The notes under the pieces are model-generated. The model was not told the origin of the DNA, searched no databases, and saw only the letters and a program-made list of their open reading frames with translations. Below, piece by piece: positions 24,980-33,305 of a stretch of DNA of 64,000 nt. A program made the translations under genes and the position numbers. How positions within the stretch are numbered: position 1 is the stretch's first letter; the number at the start of each line of letters is the position of its first letter. This stretch comes from Aeromicrobium terrae (lineage in GTDB: Bacteria; Actinomycetota; Actinomycetes; Propionibacteriales; Nocardioidaceae). The DNA is taken from the NCBI RefSeq assembly GCF_008039565.1, contig NZ_VDUX01000004.1, forward strand, positions 124,001 to 188,000, in the 5' to 3' direction.

Positions 24980-26232
24980 CAGCGGATCCCTCCGTTGGCG
25001 CGCGACTTGTCGAGCGCGGCTTCACCCGGACCCGGGTAGGGGTTGCGCGGCACGGGCAGCGCCAGGCCGGCGACGGACTCCATGCCGGGCAGGATCATGA
25101 TCCGCAGCCAGTGCCCCGCCTTGTCGCCGTGGGACAAGGTGTCCGTGGTCTGCGTGTAGTAGTTCGAGATCTCGTCGGAGTACTGGCCGAAGATCGAGGC
25201 CGGCGGGGCCGCCGAGTCGCCGGTCTTCACGAGCTGACGGGCCAGCGGCCGGGCGTCGTCGATCAGCCCGGTCAGGTCCTCCACGGCGGGCTCGGCCTGG
25301 TGGTTGACGTCCGGCATGCGGCGCAGCGGCTTCACCGACTCCCGCAGCAGCCCGCGGAGGTCCGGGACCGAGTCGCCGAGAGCTGTCGCGCCTGGACGCA
25401 ACCTGGTCATGGCGGACTCGGTGTCGGCGAGCGGCTTGTTGAGCGAGTCCAGCGCCGTCCTGGTGGCGTCGAGCGTCGACGGCCCTTCCTTCAGCGTGTT
25501 CTTCAAGGGCTCGGCCTCGTCGACGCCCATCGCCTTGAGCGTGGTGCCGAACTGACGGGTCAGGTCAGCGATCTCCTGATCGCGGTCCGCGAACCGGGCG
25601 GACAGGGTGTCGGCCGCCCGCAGGAACCCGACGAGCGACGAGCCGTCGTCCTTCGCGAGGGTCGACGACACGGTGCTCAGGTCGTCGAGCAGGCCGGGGG
25701 CGCTCCCGACTGCTGCGTGCATGTCGTCGGCGTGTCCGACCATGCCGCCGCCGAAGTTGGTCAGCGTCGTGGAGGCCGCGTCGCGGGTCTTCTTGTCGAA
25801 CGTGTTGAACAGCTCGTTGATGTCCTCCGCGCCGATCGTCTGCTTCACCGGCAGGGTGGCTCCGGACGCGAGCTCGCCGGCGGCCTTCGTCCCCGGATCG
25901 AGGTTGACGAACTTCTGGCCGAGCCCGGAACGGTCCGAGATGCGGGCGGTCGCGTCCTGGTGGACGACCGTGTCCGGGTCGTCGAGCTTGAGGATCGCCA
26001 CCGCGCGGCCGTCCTGCAGCTTCATGTCGTCGACGAAGCCGACGCGGGTGCTGGCGACCCGGACGTCGTCGCCGGGGTTCAAGCCGTTCATGTCGGCGAA
26101 GACGACTTTCACGACCTTGCGCTCGGCCAGCGGCGACCCGTGGGTGGCGTTCAGGCCGAAGAGCACGGCCACCCCGAAGAGGGCCATCATCACGACCCCG
26201 ACGATGAAGGGGGTCTGCTTCGAGGACAGCAC
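24979..26232 (-). CDS. mceC: Mce family protein, C position
   Basis: 417 residues from a GTG start one base after the mceB stop. One transmembrane helix (about 8-27), MlaD domain with DVRVASTRVGFVDDM and SGLGQKFVNLDPGT, then a helical domain and a C-terminus with LPVPRNPYPGPGEAALDK. It would form one ring subunit or tunnel helix of the Mce complex. Confidence 0.9.
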   Translation of the reverse strand: MLSSKQTPFIVGVVMMALFGVAVLFGLNATHGSPLAERKVVKVVFADMNGLNPGDDVRVASTRVGFVDDMKLQDGRAVAILKLDDPDTVVHQDATARISDRSGLGQKFVNLDPGTKAAGELASGATLPVKQTIGAEDINELFNTFDKKTRDAASTTLTNFGGGMVGHADDMHAAVGSAPGLLDDLSTVSSTLAKDDGSSLVGFLRAADTLSARFADRDQEIADLTRQFGTTLKAMGVDEAEPLKNTLKEGPSTLDATRTALDSLNKPLADTESAMTRLRPGATALGDSVPDLRGLLRESVKPLRRMPDVNHQAEPAVEDLTGLIDDARPLARQLVKTGDSAAPPASIFGQYSDEISNYYTQTTDTLSHGDKAGHWLRIMILPGMESVAGLALPVPRNPYPGPGEAALDKSRANGGIR

Positions 26233-26233
26233 G

Positions 26234-27550
26234 TCAGTTACCTCCGAACAGGAATCCGAGAAGACTCTTTTCCTGCTTCTTCTCCAGGCCGGTGGGTCCG
26301 TCGGACGTGCCCGAGAAGTCGAGCAGGCCGGCTAGGGGCTTCTGGGTCGACGGCGCCGCCTCCGGCTGGCTCGACGCCTTGGGCTTGCTCACCGGCACCA
26401 GGCCCGTGAGCATCGCGGTGTTGATCGACGCGTTGACGCGGAAGTAGTGCGACAGGCCGTCGTGACCGTTGGTCGTCAGCGCCCAGTACCGGATGAAGTT
26501 GAATAGGTTCTCCCGGTTGGCCGTCACCTTGCTCACCACCGGGCGGGTCGAGCCCACAGCGGTCGCGAGGTCCGGGCCGCCCTTGCGCATGTCGTCGGCC
26601 GCCGGGGTCGCGACGTCGAGCAGCTTCTGGGCCCGCTCGAGCACCGGTCGCGACGTCGCGAGCGCCGGGTCGAGCGCGTCCGACATGGCCGTGAGCTCCT
26701 TCGAGATCTGCGGCAGCCTGTCGGTGAGCGGTCGCATGCCCTCGAGCGTCGGCGTGGTCTGCTCGGCGGTCCCGGACAGGTGATCCAGGGTGGAGCGGGC
26801 CGACGCCAAGGTCTTCGGCAGGCGCTGGAGGGTCTTGTCGAGGTCCTCCTGCTGGGCGCTGGACGCGGCCAGCAGCTCGTCGGCCGAGTCGACGATCTTG
26901 TCCATCGCCTTGCCGTCGTCGGTGGCCAGCGCCTTCGCGACCGGCTCGACGTTCTCGATCAGCGACCCGAGCAGCTCGTTGTGCTGCGCGAGGACGGCGG
27001 CCATCTTCTCGGTCTCCCGCATGCTCGGGGCGAGCGACGTGAGGGCGGCGTCGGCCTTCTTGCCGTTGCCGCGCAGCCCCGACCCGAGCGTCGTCACGAG
27101 CGCACCCATGCCCTTGCCAGTGGGGTCGTCGAACGTGTTGAGGACGTCGTCCAGTCCGACGTTCGAGGCCGTCCGGCTCACCGGGACGCGGGCGGACAGG
27201 TCGAGCGTCGGAGCGCCCGCCGTGCCCCGGTCGATGTCGACGTAGCGCTCGCCGAGCAGGCTGACCGGACGGATCGTGAACGTGGCGTCGTCGTGAAGCG
27301 GCATCGCGGCTCGGTCGAGCGACATCGTGACCTCGGCGTGACCCTTGCGGACCGCCAGCTTCTTCACGGTGCCGACGACGACGCCGTCGACCTTGACCTG
27401 GTTGCCCTCGACGAGCGGGGCGGCCGACGTGAACTCGGCGACCACCTTCGTGCCGTCGTCGCCGCCGATCTCGCGGACCCCCAGCACGAGGGCCGCCGCC
27501 ACCAGCAGCGCCGCGACTCCCGTGGTCAGCACTCGCATCCTCGGCGTCAT
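26234..27550 (-). CDS. mceB: Mce family protein, B position
   Basis: 438 residues from the ATG at 27550, which overlaps the mceA stop (ATGA); an in-frame upstream codon would give a longer N-terminus but breaks the coupling. Helix at about 6-25, MlaD domain with QVKVDGVVVGTVKKLAV and VSLLGERYVDIDRGT, long helical region, then a Lys/Pro/Ser-rich tail ending in a hydrophobic LLGFLFGGN. The tail may contact membrane or partner subunits. Confidence 0.9.
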   Translation of the reverse strand: MTPRMRVLTTGVAALLVAAALVLGVREIGGDDGTKVVAEFTSAAPLVEGNQVKVDGVVVGTVKKLAVRKGHAEVTMSLDRAAMPLHDDATFTIRPVSLLGERYVDIDRGTAGAPTLDLSARVPVSRTASNVGLDDVLNTFDDPTGKGMGALVTTLGSGLRGNGKKADAALTSLAPSMRETEKMAAVLAQHNELLGSLIENVEPVAKALATDDGKAMDKIVDSADELLAASSAQQEDLDKTLQRLPKTLASARSTLDHLSGTAEQTTPTLEGMRPLTDRLPQISKELTAMSDALDPALATSRPVLERAQKLLDVATPAADDMRKGGPDLATAVGSTRPVVSKVTANRENLFNFIRYWALTTNGHDGLSHYFRVNASINTAMLTGLVPVSKPKASSQPEAAPSTQKPLAGLLDFSGTSDGPTGLEKKQEKSLLGFLFGGN

Positions 27551-28770
27551 CGCATCTCGCTTCCGTACGCGTCTTCCCACGGCTGACCGACCGGCTGCCC
27601 CGGCTTCGGGGTGAGGTTCTGGGTCACGCCGGGGCCCTTCATGCCGACGCCGATGGCGGACTCCAGCCCGGCCTGGACGTAGAACCGGGTGTAGTGACCG
27701 TTGGCGTCGTAGTTGCCGGCCGCCGAGCCCCAGTTGGTGGCCCAGCCGGCCACCTCGGGCGTGTACGGACGCAGGAAGTCCAGCACCGGCGTGAGCGAGG
27801 TGAGGGCCTTGTTCGCCTCGGGGAGGGTCTTGCTGCCCGTGTCCATCAGGTCGGGCGTCCAGCCCAGCAGCCGGGCCAGCGAGCCGAGCGTCGGCCGCAG
27901 CTGTGCCACGGCCGGACGCAGGTCCTGCAGCAGCGGGCGCAGGTCCTTGGAGACCGAGGCCAGGCGGTCGGTCGCCGGGTCCAGGTCCTCCAGGAGGGGA
28001 ACGGTGGCGTCCACGGTGTCGGGGACGAGGCCCAGCGTGTTCTCGGCCTCGTCGAGCACGTCCGGCAGCCGATCCAGCGTCTCGCCGAGCGCCTGGCGCT
28101 CGGTCACCGTCGCGGCGGTGGTGGCCCCGAGGTCATCGACGATCTGCGCGATGCTCCGGTCACGGCGCTGCAGGATCGTCATCGTGTTGTCGAGCTGGGT
28201 GACCAGCTGCTTGATGGCCGTGCCGTCGGTGCCGACCTCGCGGAGCACGGCACCGAGCGCCTGCACGGCCGGTCCGGCCGACTCCAGCGACGCGTTCGCC
28301 TGCTTCTCCCGTCCGTCCAGCGTGGTGGCCAGGCGGTCGGTGAGGGAGTTGAGCTTCTTGCGGGTCGGGGCGTCGAGCGCGGCGAGGACCTTGTCCAGCT
28401 CCACCGGCTCCGCCTGGACCCCGGCCAGCATCGCGCCGTCCGGGAGCTCGGCGTTCTTCTCCGGGCCGTCGTGGATCTGGAGCAGCCGCTCGCCCAGGGC
28501 CGCCTTCCAGACGACCTCGGCCTTGGCGCCGTCGTGGAGCCGGCCGTACGACGTGTCGAGGTCGACCTCGATCTTCGCCTTGCCGTCCTCCACCTCGATG
28601 CTCGAGATCGACCCGGCCTCGTACCCGTTGCGCATGACCGAGCCGCCCTCGAAGAGGTTGTTGGCGTTCGGCAGCACCATGGAGACCCGGTAGTCGTCGG
28701 AGCCCGAGCGGACCAGGGCGGCTCCGCCGACGAGGCAGCAGGCCACCACCAGTGTGATGATCTTGGGCAT
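27547..28770 (-). CDS. mceA: Mce family protein, A position
   Basis: 407 residues. A very short N-terminus leads straight into the helix (MPKIITLVVACCLVGGAALV), then the MlaD domain with SVMRNGYEAGSISSIEV and ALGERLLQIHDGP, and a long helical domain. LVVAC at 7-11 resembles a lipobox, but the preceding signal would be unusually short, so a lipoprotein assignment is uncertain. It starts 3 bp after the ATPase gene, the first Mce subunit of the operon. Confidence 0.9.
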   Translation of the reverse strand: MPKIITLVVACCLVGGAALVRSGSDDYRVSMVLPNANNLFEGGSVMRNGYEAGSISSIEVEDGKAKIEVDLDTSYGRLHDGAKAEVVWKAALGERLLQIHDGPEKNAELPDGAMLAGVQAEPVELDKVLAALDAPTRKKLNSLTDRLATTLDGREKQANASLESAGPAVQALGAVLREVGTDGTAIKQLVTQLDNTMTILQRRDRSIAQIVDDLGATTAATVTERQALGETLDRLPDVLDEAENTLGLVPDTVDATVPLLEDLDPATDRLASVSKDLRPLLQDLRPAVAQLRPTLGSLARLLGWTPDLMDTGSKTLPEANKALTSLTPVLDFLRPYTPEVAGWATNWGSAAGNYDANGHYTRFYVQAGLESAIGVGMKGPGVTQNLTPKPGQPVGQPWEDAYGSEMR

Positions 28771-28773
28771 GCG

Positions 28774-29580
28774 TCAGTCCATCCCCAGCGGGCCGGCGGA
28801 CTCACCCGACAGGAACTGCCGCACGAACGGGTCCGGGGAGTTGAAGGCCGCCTCGGCCTCGCCGTAGTGCACAGCCTTGCCCTTCCAGATCACCCCGACG
28901 TAGTCGCTCACCTTCCGGGCGGTGCGGATGTCGTGGGTGACGACGAGGTAGGTGCCCTTGTGCCGCGAGTGCATGTCGAGGATGACGTCGTTGAGCAGGC
29001 TCGTGCGGACCGGGTCGAGGCCGGAGTCCGGCTCGTCGAAGAGCACGATGTCCGGCCCGAGGATGAGCGCCCGGGCGAACCCGGCGCGCTTGCGCATGCC
29101 GCCGGAGATCTCGCTGGGCAGCTTGGACGCCGCCTGCTCCAGGCCGACCTCGGCCAGGCTGTCCATGACGATGTCGGCGATGTCGGACTCCGACGTGTCG
29201 GTGTGCTTCCGCAGCGGGAACGCGACGTTGTCGAAGATGTTCATCGACCCGAACAGCGCGCCGTCCTGGAACAGCACGCCGAACCGCTTGCGCAGCTCGT
29301 ACCGCTCCTGCTTGGAGATCCCCCAGATGTTCTGTCCGTGGATGAGCACCTCGCCCCGGTCCGGCTCCAGCAGCCCGACGAGGTGCTTGATGAGCACGCT
29401 CTTGCCGGTGCCGGAGGGGCCCAGGATGGTGGTGATCGCGTCGTCGACAAAGTTCAGGTTCAGCCCGGTCAACACGTCGAACGGTCCGAAGGACTTGTGG
29501 ACGTCGCGCACCTCCATCGAGTGCACGCCGTTGCCGGCCGGGCGCTGGTCGGTGGTCGCGGTTTCCAGCTCCACGCTCAT
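28774..29580 (-). CDS. mceG: Mce/Mla-type ABC transporter ATPase
   Basis: 268 residues from the ATG at 29580. Walker A GPSGTGKS (54-61), Q-loop FGVLFQDGALFG, signature SGGMRKRAG (159-167) and Walker B IVLFDEPD (178-185) are all intact. It resembles MlaF and mycobacterial Mkl/MceG, which energise lipid import through YrbE permeases. In mycobacteria the ATPase gene is unlinked to the mce operons; here it lies inside the operon between yrbEB and mceA, 11 and 3 bp from its neighbours. Confidence 0.93.
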   Translation of the reverse strand: MSVELETATTDQRPAGNGVHSMEVRDVHKSFGPFDVLTGLNLNFVDDAITTILGPSGTGKSVLIKHLVGLLEPDRGEVLIHGQNIWGISKQERYELRKRFGVLFQDGALFGSMNIFDNVAFPLRKHTDTSESDIADIVMDSLAEVGLEQAASKLPSEISGGMRKRAGFARALILGPDIVLFDEPDSGLDPVRTSLLNDVILDMHSRHKGTYLVVTHDIRTARKVSDYVGVIWKGKAVHYGEAEAAFNSPDPFVRQFLSGESAGPLGMD

Positions 29581-29591
29581 CTCAGGGACTC

Positions 29592-30458
29592 CTAGTTTCC
29601 GATCGGGGCGTTGGGAGACAACCCCCAGAACAGCTGTGTTCCGAGCGCCCCGATCAGGTGGATCAGGACCATGTTGAGGATCATCGACTTGGCGGTGTTC
29701 TTGCCGACCTCGACCGAGCCACCACGCACGGTGTAGCCGTAGTAACAGGCCACGAACACGATGGCGGTGCCCATCGTCATGCCCTTGATCATCGAGAAGA
29801 GATAGTCGGCGGGGTTCTGATAGAGCCAGAAGATGAACATGTGGCCGCCGGGTGAGACACCGCCGACGTAGTAGACGGTCACGAGGATCTCGCCGAGCGA
29901 CATCATCCCGAGGCTGACGGCGTACAGGAACGGCATCGCCATCCAGGCGGCGACCACGCGGGTGCCGACGAGGTAGCTGCGGGAGTCGACGCCCATGACC
30001 TCGAGCGCGTCGACCTCCTCGGAGATCTTCATCGAGCCGATCTCGGCGACCAGGCCGCAGCCGACCTTCGCGGCGAGGATGTAGCCCCACATGTAGGGGA
30101 CGAGCTCGCGCACGGCGCACCAGGCGTTGAAGATGCCCGAGTAGATCGGAGCGCCGACCTGCTTCGTGGTGTAGATCGCCTCGGTGCCGCACATCGTCCC
30201 CATGACGAACTGCATGCTCCAGATGATCAAGCCGCTGGAGAGGATCAGGACGGCTGCCTGACGCACGACCTCGGCCCAGTGCGTGCGGACCTCCGGGAGG
30301 CTGCGCGTCACCTGGGCGGAGAAGACAAGGATCTCGCCGCCGGTGCGCAGGGCGCTCTTGACGGACTCCAGCGCGCTGCGGGCGCTGAGCACCGTGTCCT
30401 CGGGCTGAGGGGGTGCGAGGCGGTCCTGACGGGGTGTCCCGTCCTCGGTCATGGTCAT
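29592..30458 (-). CDS. yrbEB: YrbE/MlaE-type permease, second subunit
   Basis: 288 residues with about five membrane helices and the MlaE core AAKVGCGLVAEIGSMKISEEVDALEVMGVDSRSYL, whose cytoplasmic helix contacts the ATPase. It forms the inner-membrane part of the Mce importer together with YrbEA. About 35 N-terminal residues are polar and cytoplasmic. It starts 10 bp after yrbEA. Confidence 0.93.
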   Translation of the reverse strand: MTMTEDGTPRQDRLAPPQPEDTVLSARSALESVKSALRTGGEILVFSAQVTRSLPEVRTHWAEVVRQAAVLILSSGLIIWSMQFVMGTMCGTEAIYTTKQVGAPIYSGIFNAWCAVRELVPYMWGYILAAKVGCGLVAEIGSMKISEEVDALEVMGVDSRSYLVGTRVVAAWMAMPFLYAVSLGMMSLGEILVTVYYVGGVSPGGHMFIFWLYQNPADYLFSMIKGMTMGTAIVFVACYYGYTVRGGSVEVGKNTAKSMILNMVLIHLIGALGTQLFWGLSPNAPIGN

Positions 30459-30468
30459 CGCCGCCCCC

Positions 30469-31314
30469 TCACTTGAAGACCTGGATGTCGGGGTTGAGGC
30501 CCAGCAGGATGTTGGTGAAGACGACGTTGACGACCCAGATCATCGCGAAGGCGATGACGACCGCCTGGTTCACCGCGCGGCCGACGCCGATGGCGCCGCC
30601 CTTGGCGTACAGGCCCTTGTAGCAGCAGACGACGCCGATGATCAGGCCGAAGATGGTCGTCTTGACCACGCTGCCCCAGATGTCCGGGGTCGTCAGGTTC
30701 GCGAAGAGGTTGTTGTAGAACGCCCAGGGGTTCGCGCCCAGGACCAGCACCGAGGCGATGTAGCCGCCCAGCAGGCCGAAGCACAGAGCCACGACGTCCA
30801 GCAGGCCGGTGATGAGCGTGACCGCGACGACGCGCGGCAGCACGAGCGTCCGCACCGGGTCGACGCCGAGGACCTCCATGGCGTCGATCTCCTCGCGGAT
30901 GCGCCGAGCTCCGAGGTCCGCGGTGATGGCCGAGCCGACGACGCCGGCCACGACCATCGCGTTCACCCAGGGGGCGAACTCGCGGATGCTCGCCATGATG
31001 AAGAACGACCCGAGCCGCTCCGGCATGCCGAAGAGGTTGTAGAGGTTGCCGCCCTGCAGGCCCGGCGCGCCGAGGCCGAAGAACGTGCAGGAGACCGCCA
31101 TCGGGATCCAGCACTGCTTGAGGATCAGGAACATCTGGTCGACGGCGTCGCGCCAGTAGTCCCACGGGCCGCGCACGGCCATCCACAGGACCTGGCCGCC
31201 GAGGACGCCCATCTCGCCGAGCTCGACGAACATCGAGCGGATGGTGCCGGACGAGCGCTTGGACCGGACGGCCGGTGCGCGCGCCTCCTCCGGCGCCGGC
31301 TGGGTGGCGGTCAT
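30469..31314 (-). CDS. yrbEA: YrbE/MlaE-type permease, first subunit
   Basis: 281 residues from the ATG at 31314, preceded by GAGGGCGG; an upstream TTG (31347) would add an unlikely cysteine-rich extension. The MlaE core reads SAITADLGARRIREEIDAMEVLGVDPVRTLVLPRVVAV. It has about five membrane helices and ends NPDIQVFK. It is the first gene of the 13-gene mce operon, so its promoter lies in the gap 31315-31508. Confidence 0.93.
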   Translation of the reverse strand: MTATQPAPEEARAPAVRSKRSSGTIRSMFVELGEMGVLGGQVLWMAVRGPWDYWRDAVDQMFLILKQCWIPMAVSCTFFGLGAPGLQGGNLYNLFGMPERLGSFFIMASIREFAPWVNAMVVAGVVGSAITADLGARRIREEIDAMEVLGVDPVRTLVLPRVVAVTLITGLLDVVALCFGLLGGYIASVLVLGANPWAFYNNLFANLTTPDIWGSVVKTTIFGLIIGVVCCYKGLYAKGGAIGVGRAVNQAVVIAFAMIWVVNVVFTNILLGLNPDIQVFK

Positions 31315-31424
31315 CGGGCAGCACCGCCCTCGGATGCCGTCACGCAACGACGTGGGTGCATGTGGACCGCCTGGGAGTTGAGGTTCCGAACTCCCGCCAC
31401 TCTTCAGGCGACTGTGACGCGGCG

Positions 31425-31442
31425 CACTGTCCGAGCAGACAA
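31425..31442 (-). promoter_or_regulatory. Candidate regulator site upstream of mce operon
   Basis: On the minus strand this reads TTGTCTGCTCGGACAGTG. Almost the same string, with one extra base in the centre, occurs at 35204-35222 before the DUF3556 operon. Its ends form a TGTC/GACA dyad. It lies about 110 bp before yrbEA. No KstR-type site is visible in this gap. The regulator is unknown. Confidence 0.4.
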
Positions 31443-31508
31443 ACTTTGCAGCCCTCTTTGTCGGTTAGGACCTACGCCCTGGAACGGCCGGGTCACTAGC
31501 GTGACGGG

Positions 31509-31976
31509 ATGAAGGAATCCCGCGTCCCGGCGCCGCGGCCGCGTCCTCGCATCGACGTCCCGGTGGCCGTGCGCGGGGCGTCGACCGGCTTCAGCATCCT
31601 CATCATCGGCGGCCTCATGTCCCCGATCATCGCGGCGTTCTCGCCGCCCCTCGCCGGCACCTGGCTCACCGCCGTCGCGATCTCCGCGTTCATGATCTCG
31701 GCCCGTCACGTGGGCCTGGCGTCCGTGCCGGTGCTGCACGGTGCGTTCGCCGCGGTCGCGTCCTACGTCCTCGTGCTGCCTCTGCTGCTCCCGTTCGAGG
31801 GCGCCCGCAACCTGCCGCAGATCCTGTTCACGTTCGCCACCGCCATCTCCGTGGGGGCGTGCACGTCCTGGATCCAGGCACGTCGCGGCGGGTCAGCGGA
31901 GCCGGCGGAGAGCGGTCCGAGCCGCGTGGTGGCCGACGAGGCCGTGCGCCCCGGGCCCCGGCGGCGCGGCCGCTGA
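31509..31976 (+). CDS. Small multi-helix membrane protein, divergent from mce
   Basis: 155 residues with about four hydrophobic segments between residues 20 and 122 (GASTGFSILIIGGLMSPIIAAF, LTAVAISAFMISARHVG, VLHGAFAAVASYVLVLPLLLPF, ILFTFATAISVGACTSW) and a charged arginine-rich tail. I recognise no family. A -10-like TAGCGT (31497-31502) ends six bases before the ATG, suggesting a leaderless transcript divergent from the mce operon. Its last 84 bp overlap the 3' end of the convergent flavoprotein gene, so the polar tail is read opposite conserved FAD-protein codons. Confidence 0.65.
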   Translation: MKESRVPAPRPRPRIDVPVAVRGASTGFSILIIGGLMSPIIAAFSPPLAGTWLTAVAISAFMISARHVGLASVPVLHGAFAAVASYVLVLPLLLPFEGARNLPQILFTFATAISVGACTSWIQARRGGSAEPAESGPSRVVADEAVRPGPRRRGR

Positions 31977-33305
31977 GCACAGGAACACGCCCGGCACTCC
32001 GGTGCCGTAGGGGTTCAACGCCAGCCGTGGACCGACCAGGGTCTGGACCGGCGTCTTCTCCCCGGTGATGATGTCGCCCCCGACGTAGTTCGGGTTGTCC
32101 CGCGCGATCTGTGCCGTCGTGCGGACCCTCATGGCGCGGACGTGGTCGCGCACGCCCGGGGCGAACCGCTCGATCTGCCGGAGGACGAGCTCCGTGGCGT
32201 CACCGGTGTACCCGGAAGGCACGTGCGCATAGGCATCCACCGGGTGCAGGGAGCCCTGCGAGCGGGACGGGTCCGCGAGGTACTGCTGGCCGAGCAGGAC
32301 GAAGGGCCGGTCGGGCATCTCGCCGCCAGCCGTGGCGCGCTCGGCGGCGGCCGTCTCGGCGAACGTGCCGCTGAGGTGGACGGTACCGGCCCGTCGGGCG
32401 GGCTCATAGCTCCAGGGGATGCCGTCCTCGACCGCGAGGGCGACCTGGAATGCCGCCGTGCCGTGCTGGAACCTCCGGTAGGCCTTCGACGTCCGGCGCC
32501 CCAGCCGGTCCCCGAGGATCCGGGCCGCCGACCGTGGCGACGTGTCGAGCATGACGATGTCGGCGCGGGGCAGCTCGTCGATCGACGAGACGTGGATGCC
32601 GGTCTCGACCCGGCCGCCGGACTTCTCCAGCAGGGTGATCATCGCGTCGGCGATCGCCGCCGACCCGCCGACGGCGACCGGCCAGCCGAAGCGGTGCGCG
32701 GCGGTGGCCAGCGCGGCGCCGATGGCCGAGGAGAGCAGCCCGGACATTGGCCGGAAGTTGTGGGCCGCCACGCCGCCCCAGAGGGCACGGGCCTCCTCGG
32801 TGCGGAACCGCCGGGCGAGGAGCCCGGCGGGCAGCGGCGCGTAGAGCCCGAAGCGGGCGAGCGCGATCGGGTGGCTCGGGACGTGCGCCAACGGCTGGAG
32901 GAACTCGTCGGCGATCCGGTCGAACCGCTCGGTGAGCGGGCCGTACATCCGGCGGTAGGAGCGGGCGTCGGCACCGAGCGACGCGGCGGTCTCCTCGACC
33001 GACCTCACCGCGGCCGCGCCACGTCCGCCGTCGAGCGGGTGGGCGTACTGGACGTCGGGCCAGGCCCACCGCAGACCGGCCTCGGCCAGGTCGAACCGCC
33101 GGGAGAAGACGGACTCCACCGCGAACGGGTGGAACCCGGAGCACTCGTCGTGGACGAGTCCCGGCAGCGTCGCCTCACCGGAGCGGACCCCGCCGCCGGG
33201 GGTGTCCGCCGACTCCAGGACGGTGACGTCGACCCCCTCGGCCGCGAGGGTGACGGCGGCAGCGAGCCCGTTGGGCCCGCTGCCGACGATCACCGCGCTC
33301 GTCAT
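31893..33305 (-). CDS. Phytoene-desaturase-like FAD/NAD(P)-dependent oxidoreductase
   Basis: 470 residues from the ATG at 33305, which overlaps the DUF3556 stop (ATGA). The N-terminus has the dinucleotide motif VIVGSGPNGLAAAVTLAAEGVDVTVLE; the C-terminus has GTGVPGVFLCSAAAPPGPGAHGLVGHHAA, the closing FAD-binding block of carotenoid/phytoene-desaturase-like enzymes. It probably removes or adds hydrogen on a hydrophobic substrate. No carotenoid genes are nearby, so phytoene itself is unlikely. The coupling to a membrane protein of unknown function suggests a joint role in lipid chemistry. Confidence 0.85.
   Translation of the reverse strand: MTSAVIVGSGPNGLAAAVTLAAEGVDVTVLESADTPGGGVRSGEATLPGLVHDECSGFHPFAVESVFSRRFDLAEAGLRWAWPDVQYAHPLDGGRGAAAVRSVEETAASLGADARSYRRMYGPLTERFDRIADEFLQPLAHVPSHPIALARFGLYAPLPAGLLARRFRTEEARALWGGVAAHNFRPMSGLLSSAIGAALATAAHRFGWPVAVGGSAAIADAMITLLEKSGGRVETGIHVSSIDELPRADIVMLDTSPRSAARILGDRLGRRTSKAYRRFQHGTAAFQVALAVEDGIPWSYEPARRAGTVHLSGTFAETAAAERATAGGEMPDRPFVLLGQQYLADPSRSQGSLHPVDAYAHVPSGYTGDATELVLRQIERFAPGVRDHVRAMRVRTTAQIARDNPNYVGGDIITGEKTPVQTLVGPRLALNPYGTGVPGVFLCSAAAPPGPGAHGLVGHHAARTALRRLR

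Noticed and set aside
31438-31462. GACAAA-N13-TTTGTC dyad before mce
   Set aside because: Six-base arms with a long loop are weak; it overlaps the better supported TTGTC/GGACAGTG motif.
31893-33305. Carotenoid biosynthesis gene
   Set aside because: No phytoene synthase, GGPP synthase or cyclase nearby; the fold is shared by many other oxidoreductases.
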